DNA from: Ampelomyces quisqualis
Lineage: Eukaryota > Ascomycota > Dothideomycetes > Pleosporales > Phaeosphaeriaceae
Reading direction: 5' to 3'
Assembly: GCA_018398575.1 (NCBI GenBank)
Contig: JAGTXZ010000009.1
Location: forward strand, 434,001 to 498,000
DNA: 64,000 bases
The notes beneath the pieces were generated by a model. That model was not told the DNA's origin, made no database searches, and worked only from the letters and a program-made list of their open reading frames with translations. Position numbers and translations under genes: made by a program. Of this stretch, positions 20,772 to 33,400 are shown in pieces (position 1 is the first letter of the stretch; each line of letters starts with the position of its first letter).

Positions 20772-23221
20772 AGTGGTGGAGTGGTATTAAACCTTGGTAG
20801 ATAACAGCAAGTGCGAGCACTGGAATGTGACGATAGGGCGTCCTTTGCTACGACTCCTTGCTGATGGAGATGCACTTGGCGCAAAGTTTCCACCAAGATG
20901 GCATCGTGGGAATTCACAAGTCTTATCTACGGTCGAATCGGACATCTTTTGTGTTGCTCAAGAAAGACTGTGGGCACGGGGCGTTCGTAGACAAGAAATG
21001 GCCAATTACAGGCTGTTATTAGAGCAAGGCGTAGAAGTTATAGGCGTGTGGATACGTTGATTGGAATGAGAGGCTGTTCTTCGGAGCCACCTAGAGAAAT
21101 CGTGTGAGGCCGCCAAATATCTCATCGAGCTTGAGCTGTGATTCACATGCCCAAGGCGATGAAGATGTGGAGAGCATCCATCCCACACTGCATAAAACAA
21201 AGACGGCCACTTCAGTCCAATACCAGGATCCTCAGATGGCCCAGCTCTAGATCTTGGCGACGAACAGCCACACTTACGGCAGAGCATGCATTCATGATAG
21301 TTCCGTTGGTGAAGAGCGTTTCTGTATCTTCGCTTACCAGCTTTCAGTCTCGCAGAGCATAGATTCGGACCGACACGCGGGCGGAATGCACCTATCTTTC
21401 CACATAGCTTCGACCAGCCAACCAGAATGGCTTACGTCATCGAGATGACTCAGCTTCACAAGCTCGGCAGAACCGTATGATTCAAGAGATAAGAATGCTG
21501 CACATGCGGGGAGAGCTTGAAGAGGCAAGACGTCCCACCAAGGGCAAGGGTGCAACCAGATCCGCAGGCCAGGATGTTTCGTATTAAGAGGGTCAAGTGT
21601 TGGTCAAGACAGTCCACTTTGGGGAGCAATCAGGTCTGTGGATTCGTTGTGGGTAAGCAAGCGGTGTGGGTAGTCCCGAACGCGGCCTTGGTAACGAGTG
21701 GGAGGGACGGGTTTAGCAGCGTACAAAGTACACTTCGGCTGGGAAAAAGCAACGATAGAGACGTGCAGAAGAGGGGTACCGAAGCCATGCAGTGTGATGT
21801 GACTGCAGCACAATCGCTTGCGTAGCCTCAGGGATTATTTGGGGGAGCAGTGCGGGTGATCACATCAATCTTGGTCGAAGACGACGTTTGCCGACGTGGA
21901 ATAGTGGGTGGGCTCCGTCATTGTACTACTCTGCCGCAGAGAGTGAGAAATGCGACTCCCCTCAGTCAAAATTGGAAACCGATGTAGGTGAGAGTGTGGT
22001 TGACGTGCCCTCGCAACGCTGTTGGTGCGAATTTTGACACTTTCTGTACGCTGTAAAATGCCCATGACTCGATGATTTTCAGCCGTTCAAAGCAGTTGGT
22101 GGCTCAAGCCCACAGTCATCGTGTACCACCAAGAGCGCCGGCGTGCGACCTCATCGTCGTTTGCCGCGGTCACGCAGTCGTACATGTAACACATAGGACA
22201 GGTCCGCATCGGTCGCGTTTTAAAGTGGACTCGAAGTAATGGAACCGACGTAGAAGCAGGCCGTTACAATCGTGCACCGACTCCGCTGAGGCTCAAGCGT
22301 GTCGAGTCCTAGAAGTAATCGTGTCCAATGAAGCTGTTGTAATGTGATTTGTGTTTTGCGACTTCATGTCGACAGCCTTGCATTCGCTCTCGTTGGATTT
22401 CTGGGTTGCTCCCATGCGCCTCCATAGTGTTCAGAGGTTGCGCAACCCCCCCAGTCGGGTTGGAAGACCTCCAGGAGGTTCACGGCCCGAGGTGGGAGTA
22501 GTAGTCTGCTGCTCGAAGCATTTTGAGACTGTTGCAGTCGCAACAGGAAGAGCTTTCTGATCAACAGTTGGTACGTCGTGGTACTTGAAACTTTCGCAGC
22601 GCCACTACAGGCAACGTACTTATGATGGTGTTATGCATACATGCATCCAGGAGGCAAAGGTGCGATTTGCGAATGATGAACGACATTGTGGGGTGAGATT
22701 TGGTTACTCTATACATTAGATTTTCTCAGGTGGCGAAACTGGACCAGATGGGGAAGCTACACCTACGGAATCGGGCGAATATGCCCAGACTTGCTAGACT
22801 CAGATGGCAGTAGCGGCACAACATGTGAATAATTTGGTTTTATTGTCCTGTGGTTGTACCGATATCGTCGGTAGCGAAAGGCAGTCGAAACACAGGGTAC
22901 TTGGTCTGTGTGACGCGAGAGGATACAGATGTTGGGTAGTGAGGAAGTGCTGAAAACCTAAGAAAACACCACGCACGCCGGTATCCACGTTAAGACGTAC
23001 AATCGTTCGATCTGAACTGCAACCGCCTGGCGGCCAACACCGGGTCCATGACCAGTGATGCCGTGGCGCCGTTTGACTAGCGCAGATGCAACACATGCCG
23101 TACACCCAAGTGTTGCTCGTAGAGCTAGGCTGATATTACTCTTCACTATTATCAGGGGTTTTCTGATCCCAATACTGTGCGCCTGTGAGCTTGACCTGCT
23201 ACAGGTCTACTTGTGTTGCCT
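20772..23221. other. Long intergenic region, no gene supported
   Basis: A 2.45-kb stretch between the start of the permease gene and the end of the MCM1-like gene. ORFs are short and overlap on both strands with no motifs, signal peptides or splice-linked continuity. It may hold a long 3' UTR or non-coding transcripts of MCM1, but nothing in the sequence shows this. Confidence 0.5.
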
Positions 23222-24036
23222 TTAACCCAGCTTCTCCTGTGGGTAGTGGCTGCCAGGATGGCGCGGCATGCCCTGTTGCGCCATGGGGTACTGGTTCGTT
23301 TGTTGTTGTTGCTGCTGGAGGTAGCTCTGGTAGTGTAGCGCAGCCTCGGGGGTCATGTATGCCTGGGGCATGGCGTTGTTGTTGGGCGGCATGCCGCGTG
23401 GCTGGCCAGTGGGGACTTGGGCGTGGTTGTCCTCGGGCGAGTCGACAGAGTTGTCGGCGTCGACACCGTTCGCATCGCCGCTTGACGGCTCAGGGGCATT
23501 GAGACAGGCCTGGCCGGGGTTAGCAGAGCAGCGCGACAGGCGCGTCGTGTGTCGCGACATACCTGGATGAGGTTCTTGCCCTCGGGCTTGGTGACCAGCG
23601 GCTGCAGCTTCGGCGTGGTGAAGGTGTAGACCAAGCCCGTCTCGGACACGACGAGGAGCAGCACCTGGGTGCCCGTCAGGACCGAAAGCTCGTAGGCCTG
23701 TGGTGCCATGTTAGCGCGTCGGGTGCGGGGGCGGTTCGGCGGGCGCAGCCATGGACGGGGATGCGCAGGCGCAACACAGCAGCGACGTACCTTCTTCATG
23801 ATGCCGGCCTTGCGCTTGGAGAAGGTAATGTGGCGGCGCGACTTGTCCTGGATGAACTTGATCTCGATCTTGCGGCGCTCGCGGCCGGGCTTGTCGTCGT
23901 CGTCGTCGTCGTCGTCGGCCGTGGGGCGGGCGCGCTTGATGCCGCGGGTCGCGTCGCCGACGCCGAGGGCGCCATTGCCGTCGTCATGCAGCGACGGCGA
24001 CGCGTTCTGGTCGTGGTCGGTCATCTCAGAGGCCAT
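23222..24036 (-). CDS. MCM1: SRF/Mcm1-type MADS-box transcription factor
   Basis: Three exons on the minus strand: 24036-23791, 23697-23563 and 23509-23222; introns 93 and 53 bp, both in phase 0. The product is 222 residues. The N-terminus has an eight-Asp run (residues 41-48, encoded by a GTC/GAC triplet run). The MADS domain (about residues 52-112) begins GRERRKIEIKFIQDKSRRHI, continues TFSKRKAGIMKKAYELSVLT and carries QVLLLVVSETGLVYTFTTPK, the SRF-type (type I) form. The C-terminus is rich in Pro, Asn and Gln with a QQQQQQ run. Mcm1 homologues bind CArG-like sites with cofactors and control mating, cell cycle and development in fungi. It is divergent from the tetraspanin gene. Confidence 0.95.
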
Positions 24037-25346
24037 GGCTGGTCGGTCAGCGGCAGCGTCGAGGCGGTGGTGTTGGGCGGGAGTGTGCCCTAAACTGCTT
24101 ATGGCGGGCGTGGTGTGGGGAGTCGCAGAGCTGGCGATTCGCAGGCGCGTTGCAGCTGTCGAGGGTCAGGGCAGGTTAGAGCGAGAGCCCCAAGGCAGTT
24201 CGGACTGGAAAGGGAAAGGCAGGCGCAGGACGCTTGGGTGGAAAGGGCGAGGGGGCCTGCTCTTTGTGTGGGCAGGCGCGGAATGCAAGGAAGGCGCACT
24301 AGGCGGGCAGGCCGCAAAGTGGCTGGGGAGAGCGCGGCACCGCGGGCAGCAGAGGACGTACCGGACAGTGCGACGCGGGAGCCGTTGAGGTCGACGTCCG
24401 GGGGCCGGGGGCAGTGAATGTGCTCAGGAAGGGAAAGCGGAACTGGACGAGAATGGCCACGGCCAACGGCGGGACTTTATTTGCAGCTGATGGCACGGCG
24501 GCCTGGCATCTGCATGGGGGCGGATGCCGCTTGAGCCCCCCGGTCTCTGCTGAATCACGCCCACTGACGATTTGGCCGGGCGTGGTGTGCCTTACCACCT
24601 ACTATGGGGGTGCGCAATAACGTCTCCCAGCGGGAGGCAGCACCCAGGCAGGGCACATGGTTTGGCAGCGCCGGCCTCGTCAGACCCGCAAAGCGCGCTG
24701 AAGCTGTCAGGCCTCATTGAGCACTCAGCACGAGAGAGCGGCGGCCGTTCCCCCCAACACTCAAGAGACCCTCTCCCTGTTCCGTCGCCAGGCGGGCTCA
24801 TGCTCTCTTCCACCAATCACCGCCGCCGCGGCCCACTGCCTGGCCACGGACCAATGACAAGCCTGGGCGTTGCCGCCTTCCTCCTCGGGCTTCGCTTCCG
24901 TGTCGATGCCGCAGCCACCACGCCCTCCAACTCCCTCAACCACCACGCGCAAACATGTTCCCGCCCTCACATGCGACCGCTCCGGTTTGCCGAGAGTCGC
25001 AGCGCCAAAACATCGTATGAGCACGACCTGGTGCAGCGTGATTGGCCGAACCCGAAACCGATGAAACCACGCTGCGACGCGACGCGCCTTCGCAGACCTT
25101 TTTAATGCGCAGCGCACCCGTCTGCTCTACCATGGAGCCCTCGCGCGTTCCGCCACTGCCGCCCTCTCTGCGTCTTCTCTTCTCTTCTCTTCTCTATACC
25201 CTTTAATAATTGCATTTGTGCGTTGATCGACACACTCCTGAGCACGCCGGACGGCTCGCTGCGCTCCACTTCCCTTCTTTCCTTCACACCACTTGGTCGG
25301 ACCTTCGCCCAGTCAAGAAGCGCCTTGCGCACACAAAACCGCCACC
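24037..25346. promoter_or_regulatory. GC-rich divergent promoter region of MCM1 and tetraspanin genes
   Basis: 1.3 kb between the two divergent start codons. It is markedly GC-rich from about 24100 to 25100. Close to the tetraspanin start it has a pyrimidine tract of repeated TTCTC units (25173-25195) followed by a TTTAATAATTG stretch, a layout seen at many fungal transcription starts. Long ORFs here reflect GC richness and are not supported as genes. Confidence 0.5.
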
Positions 25347-26272
25347 ATGCCTACTAAACTCATGATGGTCTTTGTCGGAATGGATTTCCTCTTCGCCGGG
25401 TGCGGAGGACTGCTGTTGGGCTTCTCTCTCGTCTCAGAGCAGTCGTTGAGGAACCCTCCCACCATAGACAACGTCACGCAGAATGTGTTGCTTGGACAGT
25501 GTCCGTTGACAGGTACGACCGCCCTTATTAGGAGTGTTTTCAACATGTCGATATTGCCGCACCACTGTGGCGCAAATCGTGGCACGCATCACGCGGAAAC
25601 ACAATGCAGCAAGAAGGGTACTAACTGTCGTGTAGCTGGCGTCGTCAATGCCATCTTCATCTTCGTCACATTTCTCCTCTCGCTTCCAGCAATGTTCCTG
25701 CCTACCAATCGTGGCTGGCTGCGCGCTCAAGGTTGGCTTGTCGTGATATGCGCAACCTTCACGCTAGGCCTTGGGCTCGCCATCTGGTTAGAGACGCTAC
25801 AGACCCGCCAAAGACTCAACCTTCTCTGGGGCAGTGAAACTCCAGTCATTCAAAGTCTTCTGCAGCAAAAAGTAAGCACCCTCCATCAGCACCATGTTTG
25901 GTCTGGCCTGCAGAATGGCCCACGTGGGAGGCCCAGCGGTCTACAAACGTCGGGACGGCATAACGGCGCGGCATGCAGTCACATGCTGACACAGTCTAGT
26001 TCGATTGCTGCGGCTACACAAACTCGACCACACCTCCGTTTGTACAAGACAAGACGTGTCTCAACCCCCTTGTTGCTGCGCAAAAGGGAGGATGCATTGG
26101 CAAATTCTCGTCCTTTGCCAACCGGTTCCTCGACCAGATTTTCACCGCCGCCTTTGGTATTGTCGGCATCGACTTCATCCTCGTGCTCTGCGTTGCCATG
26201 GTTCTCAAGTGCAGGATGGAGCAGGAGCGTTACCGCCACATTGACGAGAAGAACGGTCTTGGTGGTCTGTAG
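25347..26272 (+). CDS. PLS1: Pls1-type tetraspanin
   Basis: Three exons, 25347-25512, 25636-25871 and 26000-26272 (introns 123 and 128 bp), giving 224 residues, the size of the known fungal Pls1 proteins. The start is an ATG in a GCCACCATG context. Four membrane helices are visible: about residues 7-28, 56-77 (VVNAIFIFVTFLLSLPAMFL), 86-108, and a last helix in GIVGIDFILVLCVAMVLK. The large outer loop begins FDCCGYTNST and contains two further Cys (DKTCLN and GGCIG), the tetraspanin CCG signature. Pls1 is needed for appressorium penetration peg formation in plant pathogens and for ascospore germination in saprophytes (established for Magnaporthe, Botrytis and Podospora). Assignment to Pls1 and not to other fungal tetraspanins is by loop pattern and length. 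Confidence 0.88.
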
Positions 26273-26938
26273 ACGGACAGGAAGTCAGAGGAAAGAGTCT
26301 TGGTGCAAGGAGGATGGAAGCGCAAACGGCCGCAATGGGTTCCATCATAATGTTGCTTGCATCATACTGTGAAGCAATAGGTATGTATGCCAGGCATGTA
26401 ATGAGAGCTAGAGTAACGAAACCAAGACGCGATGATTCCCCAGAATGATATTCATCTCAGCGTTCCATTCTGCACTTTGGCGTTTGGCTCGACATGCACA
26501 AATGACGTTGTGAACAAGACAACTCGACGCAATCACGTAGTAACTACGGAGTAGTTCAACCCACATTGCACCACATGGCTGCGCCACTTTGCGTCATTCT
26601 CCTCACTCTGCGCTCCAGGCAAACCTGCTACATCTCACACACCTGCGCACCCACCAGCTCCATCTACACATCCTGTTGAACAACCAACACTCGTCGACGC
26701 CGACATGCATGCATACCCTGGGTATATGAATATGGGCGTATAGACCTATTTCGACATGGCATAATTACACGTCTCGACTATCTTGTCTTGTGTGACTGTG
26801 GCATTCATACATGGGTATATGAATTTGGCGTATAAATCGATTTCGACGTGGTATGATTGCCTGTCTCGAAGATCTTGTTTTGTGTCATGTGAAAGTGTGT
26901 GTCGATGCAGCGTCCCATGTTCCCGACGAGCGCATATA
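26273..26938. other. Tail-to-tail spacer
   Basis: 3' flanks of the tetraspanin gene (plus) and the nuclear unknown gene (minus). It contains the diverged 90-bp tandem duplication at 26711-26891; no gene seen. Confidence 0.5.
26711..26891. repeat. Diverged 90-bp tandem duplication
   Basis: Copy one (26711-26800) and copy two (26801-26891) align along their full length, sharing GGGTATATGAAT, GGCGTATA, TTTCGAC, TGTCTTGTGTG/TGTTTTGTGTC and others. Many differences are C/T or G/A transitions (ACATGG/ACGTGG, TAGACC/TAAATC, GTCTTG/GTTTTG). Non-coding. Confidence 0.8.
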
Positions 26939-29222
26939 CTACTGAGCAGTGTCGTTTGCTGTGGGTCGCGCTTGTTGGCTAAACATGTGCTTCAGGTTGC
27001 GTTGTTTCCCGATATCACTGTCGTCGTCGTCGGTGCTGCCAAACATGTTGTACGTCCTTCTACCGCCGATGCGGACTGCGTGCTCGAGACGAGCACATAG
27101 GCGTTCCACACAGTCTTTGGCCTCTAGGATCGTGAGGTCTGCAACTGCATCTGCTTCCATGATGGAGTTGCCCACAAATTTGATATGCTGTGAGAGGGCG
27201 TCTACTTCTTTATTAAAATTCTTGACTTCATTTGATGCCGGAAACGCTGGTACTGTTGGCGGAGAGCCTGGTCGCGATGAGGCTGGACTGACTAGTGGTT
27301 GGTACGGAACTGAAAGAGGCCCTGGACCAATGGCCACGTCGAGTAGGGTCATGCGTGCCACGAAGAATCGATAGTTGGTCTCCTTGCTGAGGCGAAAGTC
27401 CAAAGATGTCTCCAGGTGCTTATGTATCAATAATGGTATCTGCGGATGGGCAAGCGGGAACTCGAGTGTGTTGGGATGAAGCAGGAATGACAATGCTAAA
27501 TGGCGTCGGAAGTACGCAGTTACGGGAGAATTCGCCGGAAGTGCATTGACAAGATTTTGTTGCAAAAAGGGGTGTGTGACACGCGCAAGCAGTGGCGGAA
27601 GCAGATCACTGAGCTGCGAAGCAATTAGAGACTGAGCGTCATCCTTGTTTTGAGGGTTTCCTACGCCCTGTATCAGCCTGTGATTGTCAACGAAGTTGCA
27701 CATGAGGGCTTCGATAGCATGCTGAATTGCGTCCAACGTGTTCATGTCAGCCAGCACACGGTCATCCAGGCAAGTATAGCAGAGAATGTGGAGGGCGTGG
27801 CTCCTAGCCTTCGTCCGTAAACTGGAGGCATGTCAGCGTAGCACTTTAGAACCCGTATTGACACTGACAACGGTGCCGCTCTCTCAAGTAGATTGGCGAT
27901 GGACTGCAGCAAAGGTGAAATGGCTTCATGGCTCGTCGAGTGACCCCTGATATTCGGAGCAAGCTCAGATTCCGCCTTCAAGCTCTCCACTTCAGCGCCA
28001 ATATTTCCGAAGATATCGTCCAACCTGTCGCGATCGAGAAGAGTACGTAGATGCTCATTATGCGTCTAACTGTTGTTAGTGACGATCGTGTTGGGAAACT
28101 GAACATGCATCATACTTCAAGAATGTCGATGTATTTGGAGTTCAAAGCACCGCTTTGGTTGAGGCAAACTTGATGGGTTAGCAAGAGTGACACAATAGTC
28201 CGCGAGTACGTACTCTCACTTATCATCCAGTGCGCGAGTTCTTCGGGAAGATCCCGTAGTCGAAAAACTTGGCGTGCGAAACCGGTGAGAAAAGCTTGGT
28301 CTCGAGTCGGTACATCTGTCAGGCGTTAGGGAGTTCAGCATTAGCATCGAGATATGACATGCCTCGAAAACTCTTGGTCCAGCGATGTTCAGGTAAGCTA
28401 TTTATCGGGAAAGTCGACCTGATCTGGGCAGCTGGTGAAGAGCCGTGAAAGAAGTGGAAAACGCTGTCGACATGCGTGGCATCGGTACGTTGCATGGCCA
28501 GGAGCAGACGATGGACCCTGTCCGGATCATCGTCGTCTTGTACGGCTTGACCCAAAGCATCTTCGTTGATGACCAACTCTGAAGTGGCAGGTTCTTCAAT
28601 GTCATTTTCTAAATTGAACTTGTGCTCGGTGATGATGCGCTCAAGCTCTCTACTCCGCTGTGCAGCTTGGATGACCTTGTCATATTGTTGCTTCTTGCTC
28701 CTCACTCTCCTCTCCGGTCTGCGCAGTCCGTCATCGTCATAGTCGGTGGTGCGCTTCGACCGCGTAATTGGTGCGAGTGTCTTCTTGAACGTGACATTTG
28801 TGCCACCAAAATCTAGCTCTTTCAATGAATCCGAGTCCGAGTCCGAGTCACGCACGACCTGTTCACCATTGGAAATAACCCTCTTGCTGGTAGCAGAAGT
28901 GAATGAGGTTTGTGACGTCGAGGAAGGCTGGGCATCGGGGCTTATGGTATGAGAACAGGTGCGCGCAGACGTCACAGTTGACGCATCTAGGTCGAAACAC
29001 GCAGGGGACAGCTCGGCATCTGAAGTTGGGGGGTTTGGTGTACTCGACTGCGCGGAGAGGGCTGGGCCGGCGCTGCTTGCGTCTTCTGATGAGTGGAATG
29101 TTAGCCTCCTGTGATGGAAACAATGTAGGGCTGCGGATACCCTTCGGACGATCTGGTACGCTCTCTGGCGGCAGTCTAGGAAAGAAACTCAGGATGGAAG
29201 CGTTCCTCTTTTGCGGTGCCAT
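26939..29222 (-). CDS. Unknown conserved-looking protein, probably nuclear
   Basis: Five exons on the minus strand: 29222-29141, 29085-28363, 28315-28116, 28065-27869 and 27821-26939, giving 694 residues. All junction phases fit. Introns are 55, 47, 50 and 47 bp with CTAAC or CTGAC branch words; the second uses a GC donor (GAG/GCATGT). The N-terminus reads MAPQKRNASILSFFPRLPP, close to a PCNA-interacting (PIP) box but with Asn at the usual Gln. It is followed by a Ser-rich region, a DSDSDSDS acidic run and basic clusters (RPERRVRSKKQQ). From about residue 220 a long helical, globular region (VHRLLLAMQRTDATHVDSVF, LPEELAHWMISE, FLRTKARSHALHILCYTCLD) extends to residue 620. The overall form suggests a DNA repair or replication factor, but I do not recognise the family. 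Confidence 0.78.
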
Positions 29223-30466
29223 GTTCACAAGACGGCGGTAGAGATAGTGGGGGTGGTGTTGACGCTTGGCACGCGTCCAGTGCGATGCAAGCCATTGGAG
29301 CGCGATATTTCGCCCGCGCTGTCACGTGTGAAAGCACAGGCTCAACGTGCCTACCACCTAGTTACCCGCCCGCGTCCGGACCCATGCAACAATCCAACAC
29401 AACACATGGCCATTGTGTCGAGGCATCTCGGGGGCGGATCTGGTCCGGCCTGTGCTGTACGGCGTACAGCCAGGCGAGATGTGCTCCTCTGGCCTCAAGG
29501 CGCACCGCGACTTGCGATACTGCCCGAGCCATCTGCATTTAGACGGTATTGCCCGCCAGACCCTGTCAATTTGAGTGCACGAAGCGGCCAAGTCAAACGG
29601 ATGTCGAGATTCTGCGAGGCTGTCGAGCTAGTCCTTGAAGTAGTCAAATGGCCGTCAGCCAGGAGAGTCCGAGACTGGCTATGCTTAGAAGGGCTGCTCA
29701 GTGCTGACCATGCCGCATTCAACCCCCACCGAGGATAGCGGCACGGTGTTGTGTGCTGACGGGCTGTGTCTTGACTCTTGCTCCATGGTGGCGCTGGCAG
29801 AATCGCTGGGGCTCATAGTGACTGCCACGGCGACTTCGTCCAAGGCACGCTGCATCGCGAACACGCCTGATTTATCATGGGATCCATCAGCCGTGTTCTC
29901 CAAGTGGCGCGGGCCGGCAGGGCTCTCCTCCGTATTGTAATTCTCGTGTTGTAATTATAGTGTCGCGTCTAACCAAACGCCGAAGCTTCGTGCGTGCGGG
30001 AGGACGTGTGGCATGTGCAGCGGTGGTTGTGTAAGCCGGGCACCAGAAAGTAGAGCATCGTCGCAAGCCGCCACTTCCCTCGCCGTCCGCTGCCGGTGGA
30101 TCGGCCCTCTCTCTGTCCACAACCCTCCCCGCCGCACCGTCTTTTCGCAATCTGACGCCTTCTGCCCTGGACTTTTGGTGTTGTTGGCGTGGAAGCATCT
30201 CTCCTGCGCTGCTCGGGCGTCTCATAGCATCATATCCGTACCTGCCGAATCACGACGCTCATCTGGCCTCACCCCCTTCCCCGCCCACCACCACCACCAC
30301 ATCGACCCGCGCCGGATCGCCGCAAACACGTGCCCTCGCGCCCCTTTGCCTGCTGTCCGCGGCAGATTGGCTCTGCCTGCCACGCAAGGCCTTCCCGGCT
30401 GAGGCCGCGGCCAGTTGAGCTCAGCCGCACTCGCGACCCTCGGCGGCCAGCCACAGCACGGCGAGA
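29223..30466. other. Divergent spacer, no gene seen
   Basis: Upstream regions of the nuclear unknown gene (minus) and of the P4 flippase gene (plus). A CCACCACCACCACCAC run lies at about 30286-30300. Overlapping ORFs at 29211-29738 and 29887-30402 have no motifs and arise from GC richness. Confidence 0.5.
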
Positions 30467-33400
30467 ATGTCACTGCCGCCGCCCCAGGACGAATTGATGT
30501 CCATTGAGCAGGTCGAGACGTCACATCCGCAGAAACGCATACGATGGGCGACACACCGTGCGACGGGCATCAAAGCGCAGAACAAGAGGGAGAGCCTCAA
30601 GGCCAGGTTGCACCGCAGGATAGGCTCGGGAGAGAAGCGCGACTCGTTGGGCAAAGAAGGCGGACTACCAGGCGACAACTCGCCTGACAGCTCAGATGCA
30701 GGCACTGACGAGCCAGATGCCGGACGCCGCGTCTACTTCAATACCCCCCTACCGCAGACGGAGCGCGACCAAGACGGCCACCCTGTCGCACACTACGCGC
30801 GCAACAAGATAAGAACGGCCAAATACACACCACTCAGTTTCGTCCCCAAGAACCTGTGGTTTCAATTCCACAACATCGCCAACGTGTACTTTTTGTTCAT
30901 TATTATTCTCGGTGTATGTGCCCCTACAAGGCTGCATCCGGCGAGTCGCTGACGACCATGTCTCTAGATCTTCCAAATCTTTGGCGCGAGCAACCCCGCG
31001 CTCAATGCCGTACCGCTGATTGTCATTCTCGTTGTGACATCCATCAAAGACGCCATCGAAGACTGGCGCCGAACGGTCCTAGACGTCGAGCTCAACAACG
31101 CACCAGTGCACAGGCTAGTCGACTTCAACAACGTGAACACGGCCGAGGATACCATCTCGCTATGGCGCAGGATCAAGAAAGCGACTACCAAAAGCATTGT
31201 CGCGTCATGGCGCGGGATGAAGAAGGCGACCACCAGGAAGGGCAAGGGTAAGGGCGCAAAGGGCAGAGAACAAAGCGAGCAGGGCGTAGACGGCTCACGA
31301 CCTTCGATTGAGACACGACGAGCATCCGTCGCAACCCGCAGAGAGTCTCACTTTGGCACCGAGCCGGGCATTCCGATGACGCCAGTTCCTTCCCCGCTTC
31401 CAGGACAGTCTCCGAGCCACTCTCCGCCTCCGATGATGACCGGACCAGGGGAGGACGATAAAATTCGGGGAGCAGACACGAAAGGCACTGTCAATAAGAG
31501 GTTCTGGGGCAGCGTCTTGAATCCCTACAAGACGGCGCCAGAGAAGGCTCGTTTCAAGAAGGACGCTTGGAAGAGTGTGCAAGTTGGCGATTTCGTGCGT
31601 CTGTACAATGATGAGGAAATTCCTGCCGACATTATAGTGCTGTCAACATCTTCTGACGACGGAGCTTGCTATGTCGAGACCAAGAATCTTGACGGCGAAA
31701 CAAATCTCAAAGTGCGCAATGCCCTTCACGCCACACGCGATATTCGACATGCCAGGCATTGCGAGCGCGCCGAGTTTCATGTTGAAAGCGAAGGGCCACA
31801 CTCGAACCTCTACTCGTACAGTGCCGTCATACGCTGGCAGCAGCACAACCTTAAAGACTCCGAAACGCCAACCTATGAAATGGCTGAGCCAGTGTCAATC
31901 AATAATCTCCTTCTTCGTGGATGCCAATTGCGTAACACAGAATGGGTTCTGGGTGTGGTCGTGTTCACGGGCGAGGAGACCAAAATCATGATCAACTCCG
32001 GCATTACCCCTACCAAACGCGCTAGAATTACCAAGGAGCTGAACTGGAACGTCATCTACAACTTCATCGTCTTGTTTTTCTTGTGTTTGATCTCCGGAAT
32101 CGTCACGGGTGTAACTTGGGCCCGAGACGACACTTCGCATGCCATTTTCGAGTTCGGATCATACGGCGGAGCTCCTGCCACCGATGGTGTCATTTCTTTC
32201 TGGGCCGCTGTGATTCTCTTCCAGAATTTGGTACCCATTTCCCTCTACATCACTCTCGAGATCATCCGCACGCTACAGGCGCTCTTCATCTACAGCGATG
32301 TACAGATGTACTATGAAAAGCTCGATTACCCTTGCACACCAAAGTCCTGGAACATTTCGGACGACGTCGGGCAGATCGAGTACATATTTTCCGACAAGAC
32401 GGGAACGCTTACCCAAAACGTCATGGAGTTCAAGAAATGTACTATTAATGGCGTTCCATATGGAGAGGCATACACAGAGGCCCAGGCTGGTATGCAGCGC
32501 AGACAAGGTATCGATGTCGAGGCCGAGGGCGCACGAGCACGCGACCAGATTGCGCGCGATCGAATTCGAATGCTGGGAAGTATTCGCAAACAGCACGACA
32601 ACCCGTACCTATGGGACGACGATCTTACGTTCGTGGCTCCTGACTACGTGGACGACCTCGCCGGTGAATCTGGAACGGAGCAGAAGGCTGCTAATGAAAA
32701 TTTTATGATTGCCTTGGCTCTTTGCCACACTGTCGTCACGGAGCGAACCCCTGGTGACCCACCGAAGATCGAATTCAAGGCCCAGTCCCCTGATGAAGCA
32801 GCCCTTGTAGCCACTGCACGCGATGTTGGCTTCACCTTTGTTGGTCGCGACGATGATCGTCTTGTCGTGAATGTGCTCGGAGAAGAACGCAAGTATCAAG
32901 TGCTCAACACCCTCGAGTTCAATTCCACCAGAAAGAGAATGAGCGCCATCATTCGTATGCCGGACGGCAAAATCATGCTCTTCTGTAAAGGAGCCGACAG
33001 CATGATCTATTCGCGCTTGATCCCCGACGAACAACGACAATTGAGGGCTAGCACTGGAGAACATTTAGAGATGTTTGCTCGCGAAGGTCTCCGAACTCTC
33101 TGTATTGCTCAAAGGGAGGTTTCTGAAGACGAGTACGAAGAGTGGAACAAGGACTACGATATCGCTGCCAACGCCGTCGTCGGGCGTGAGGATAAGTTGG
33201 AAGAGGTTTCTGACCGTATTGAAAATCACTTGTGGTTGATCGGAGGTACTGCCATCGAAGATCGACTACAAGATGGCGTACCCGAATCTATTTCTCTTCT
33301 TGGTCAAGCTGGTATCAAACTCTGGGTCTTGACTGGCGATAAGGTGGAAACGGCTATCAACATTGGCTTTTCCTGCAATCTTCTCGACAACGATATGGAC

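Noticed and set aside
23708..25105. Long ORFs in the MCM1-tetraspanin spacer
   Set aside because: GC-rich DNA lacks stops; the products are Arg/Gly/Pro-rich with no motifs and overlap in several frames.
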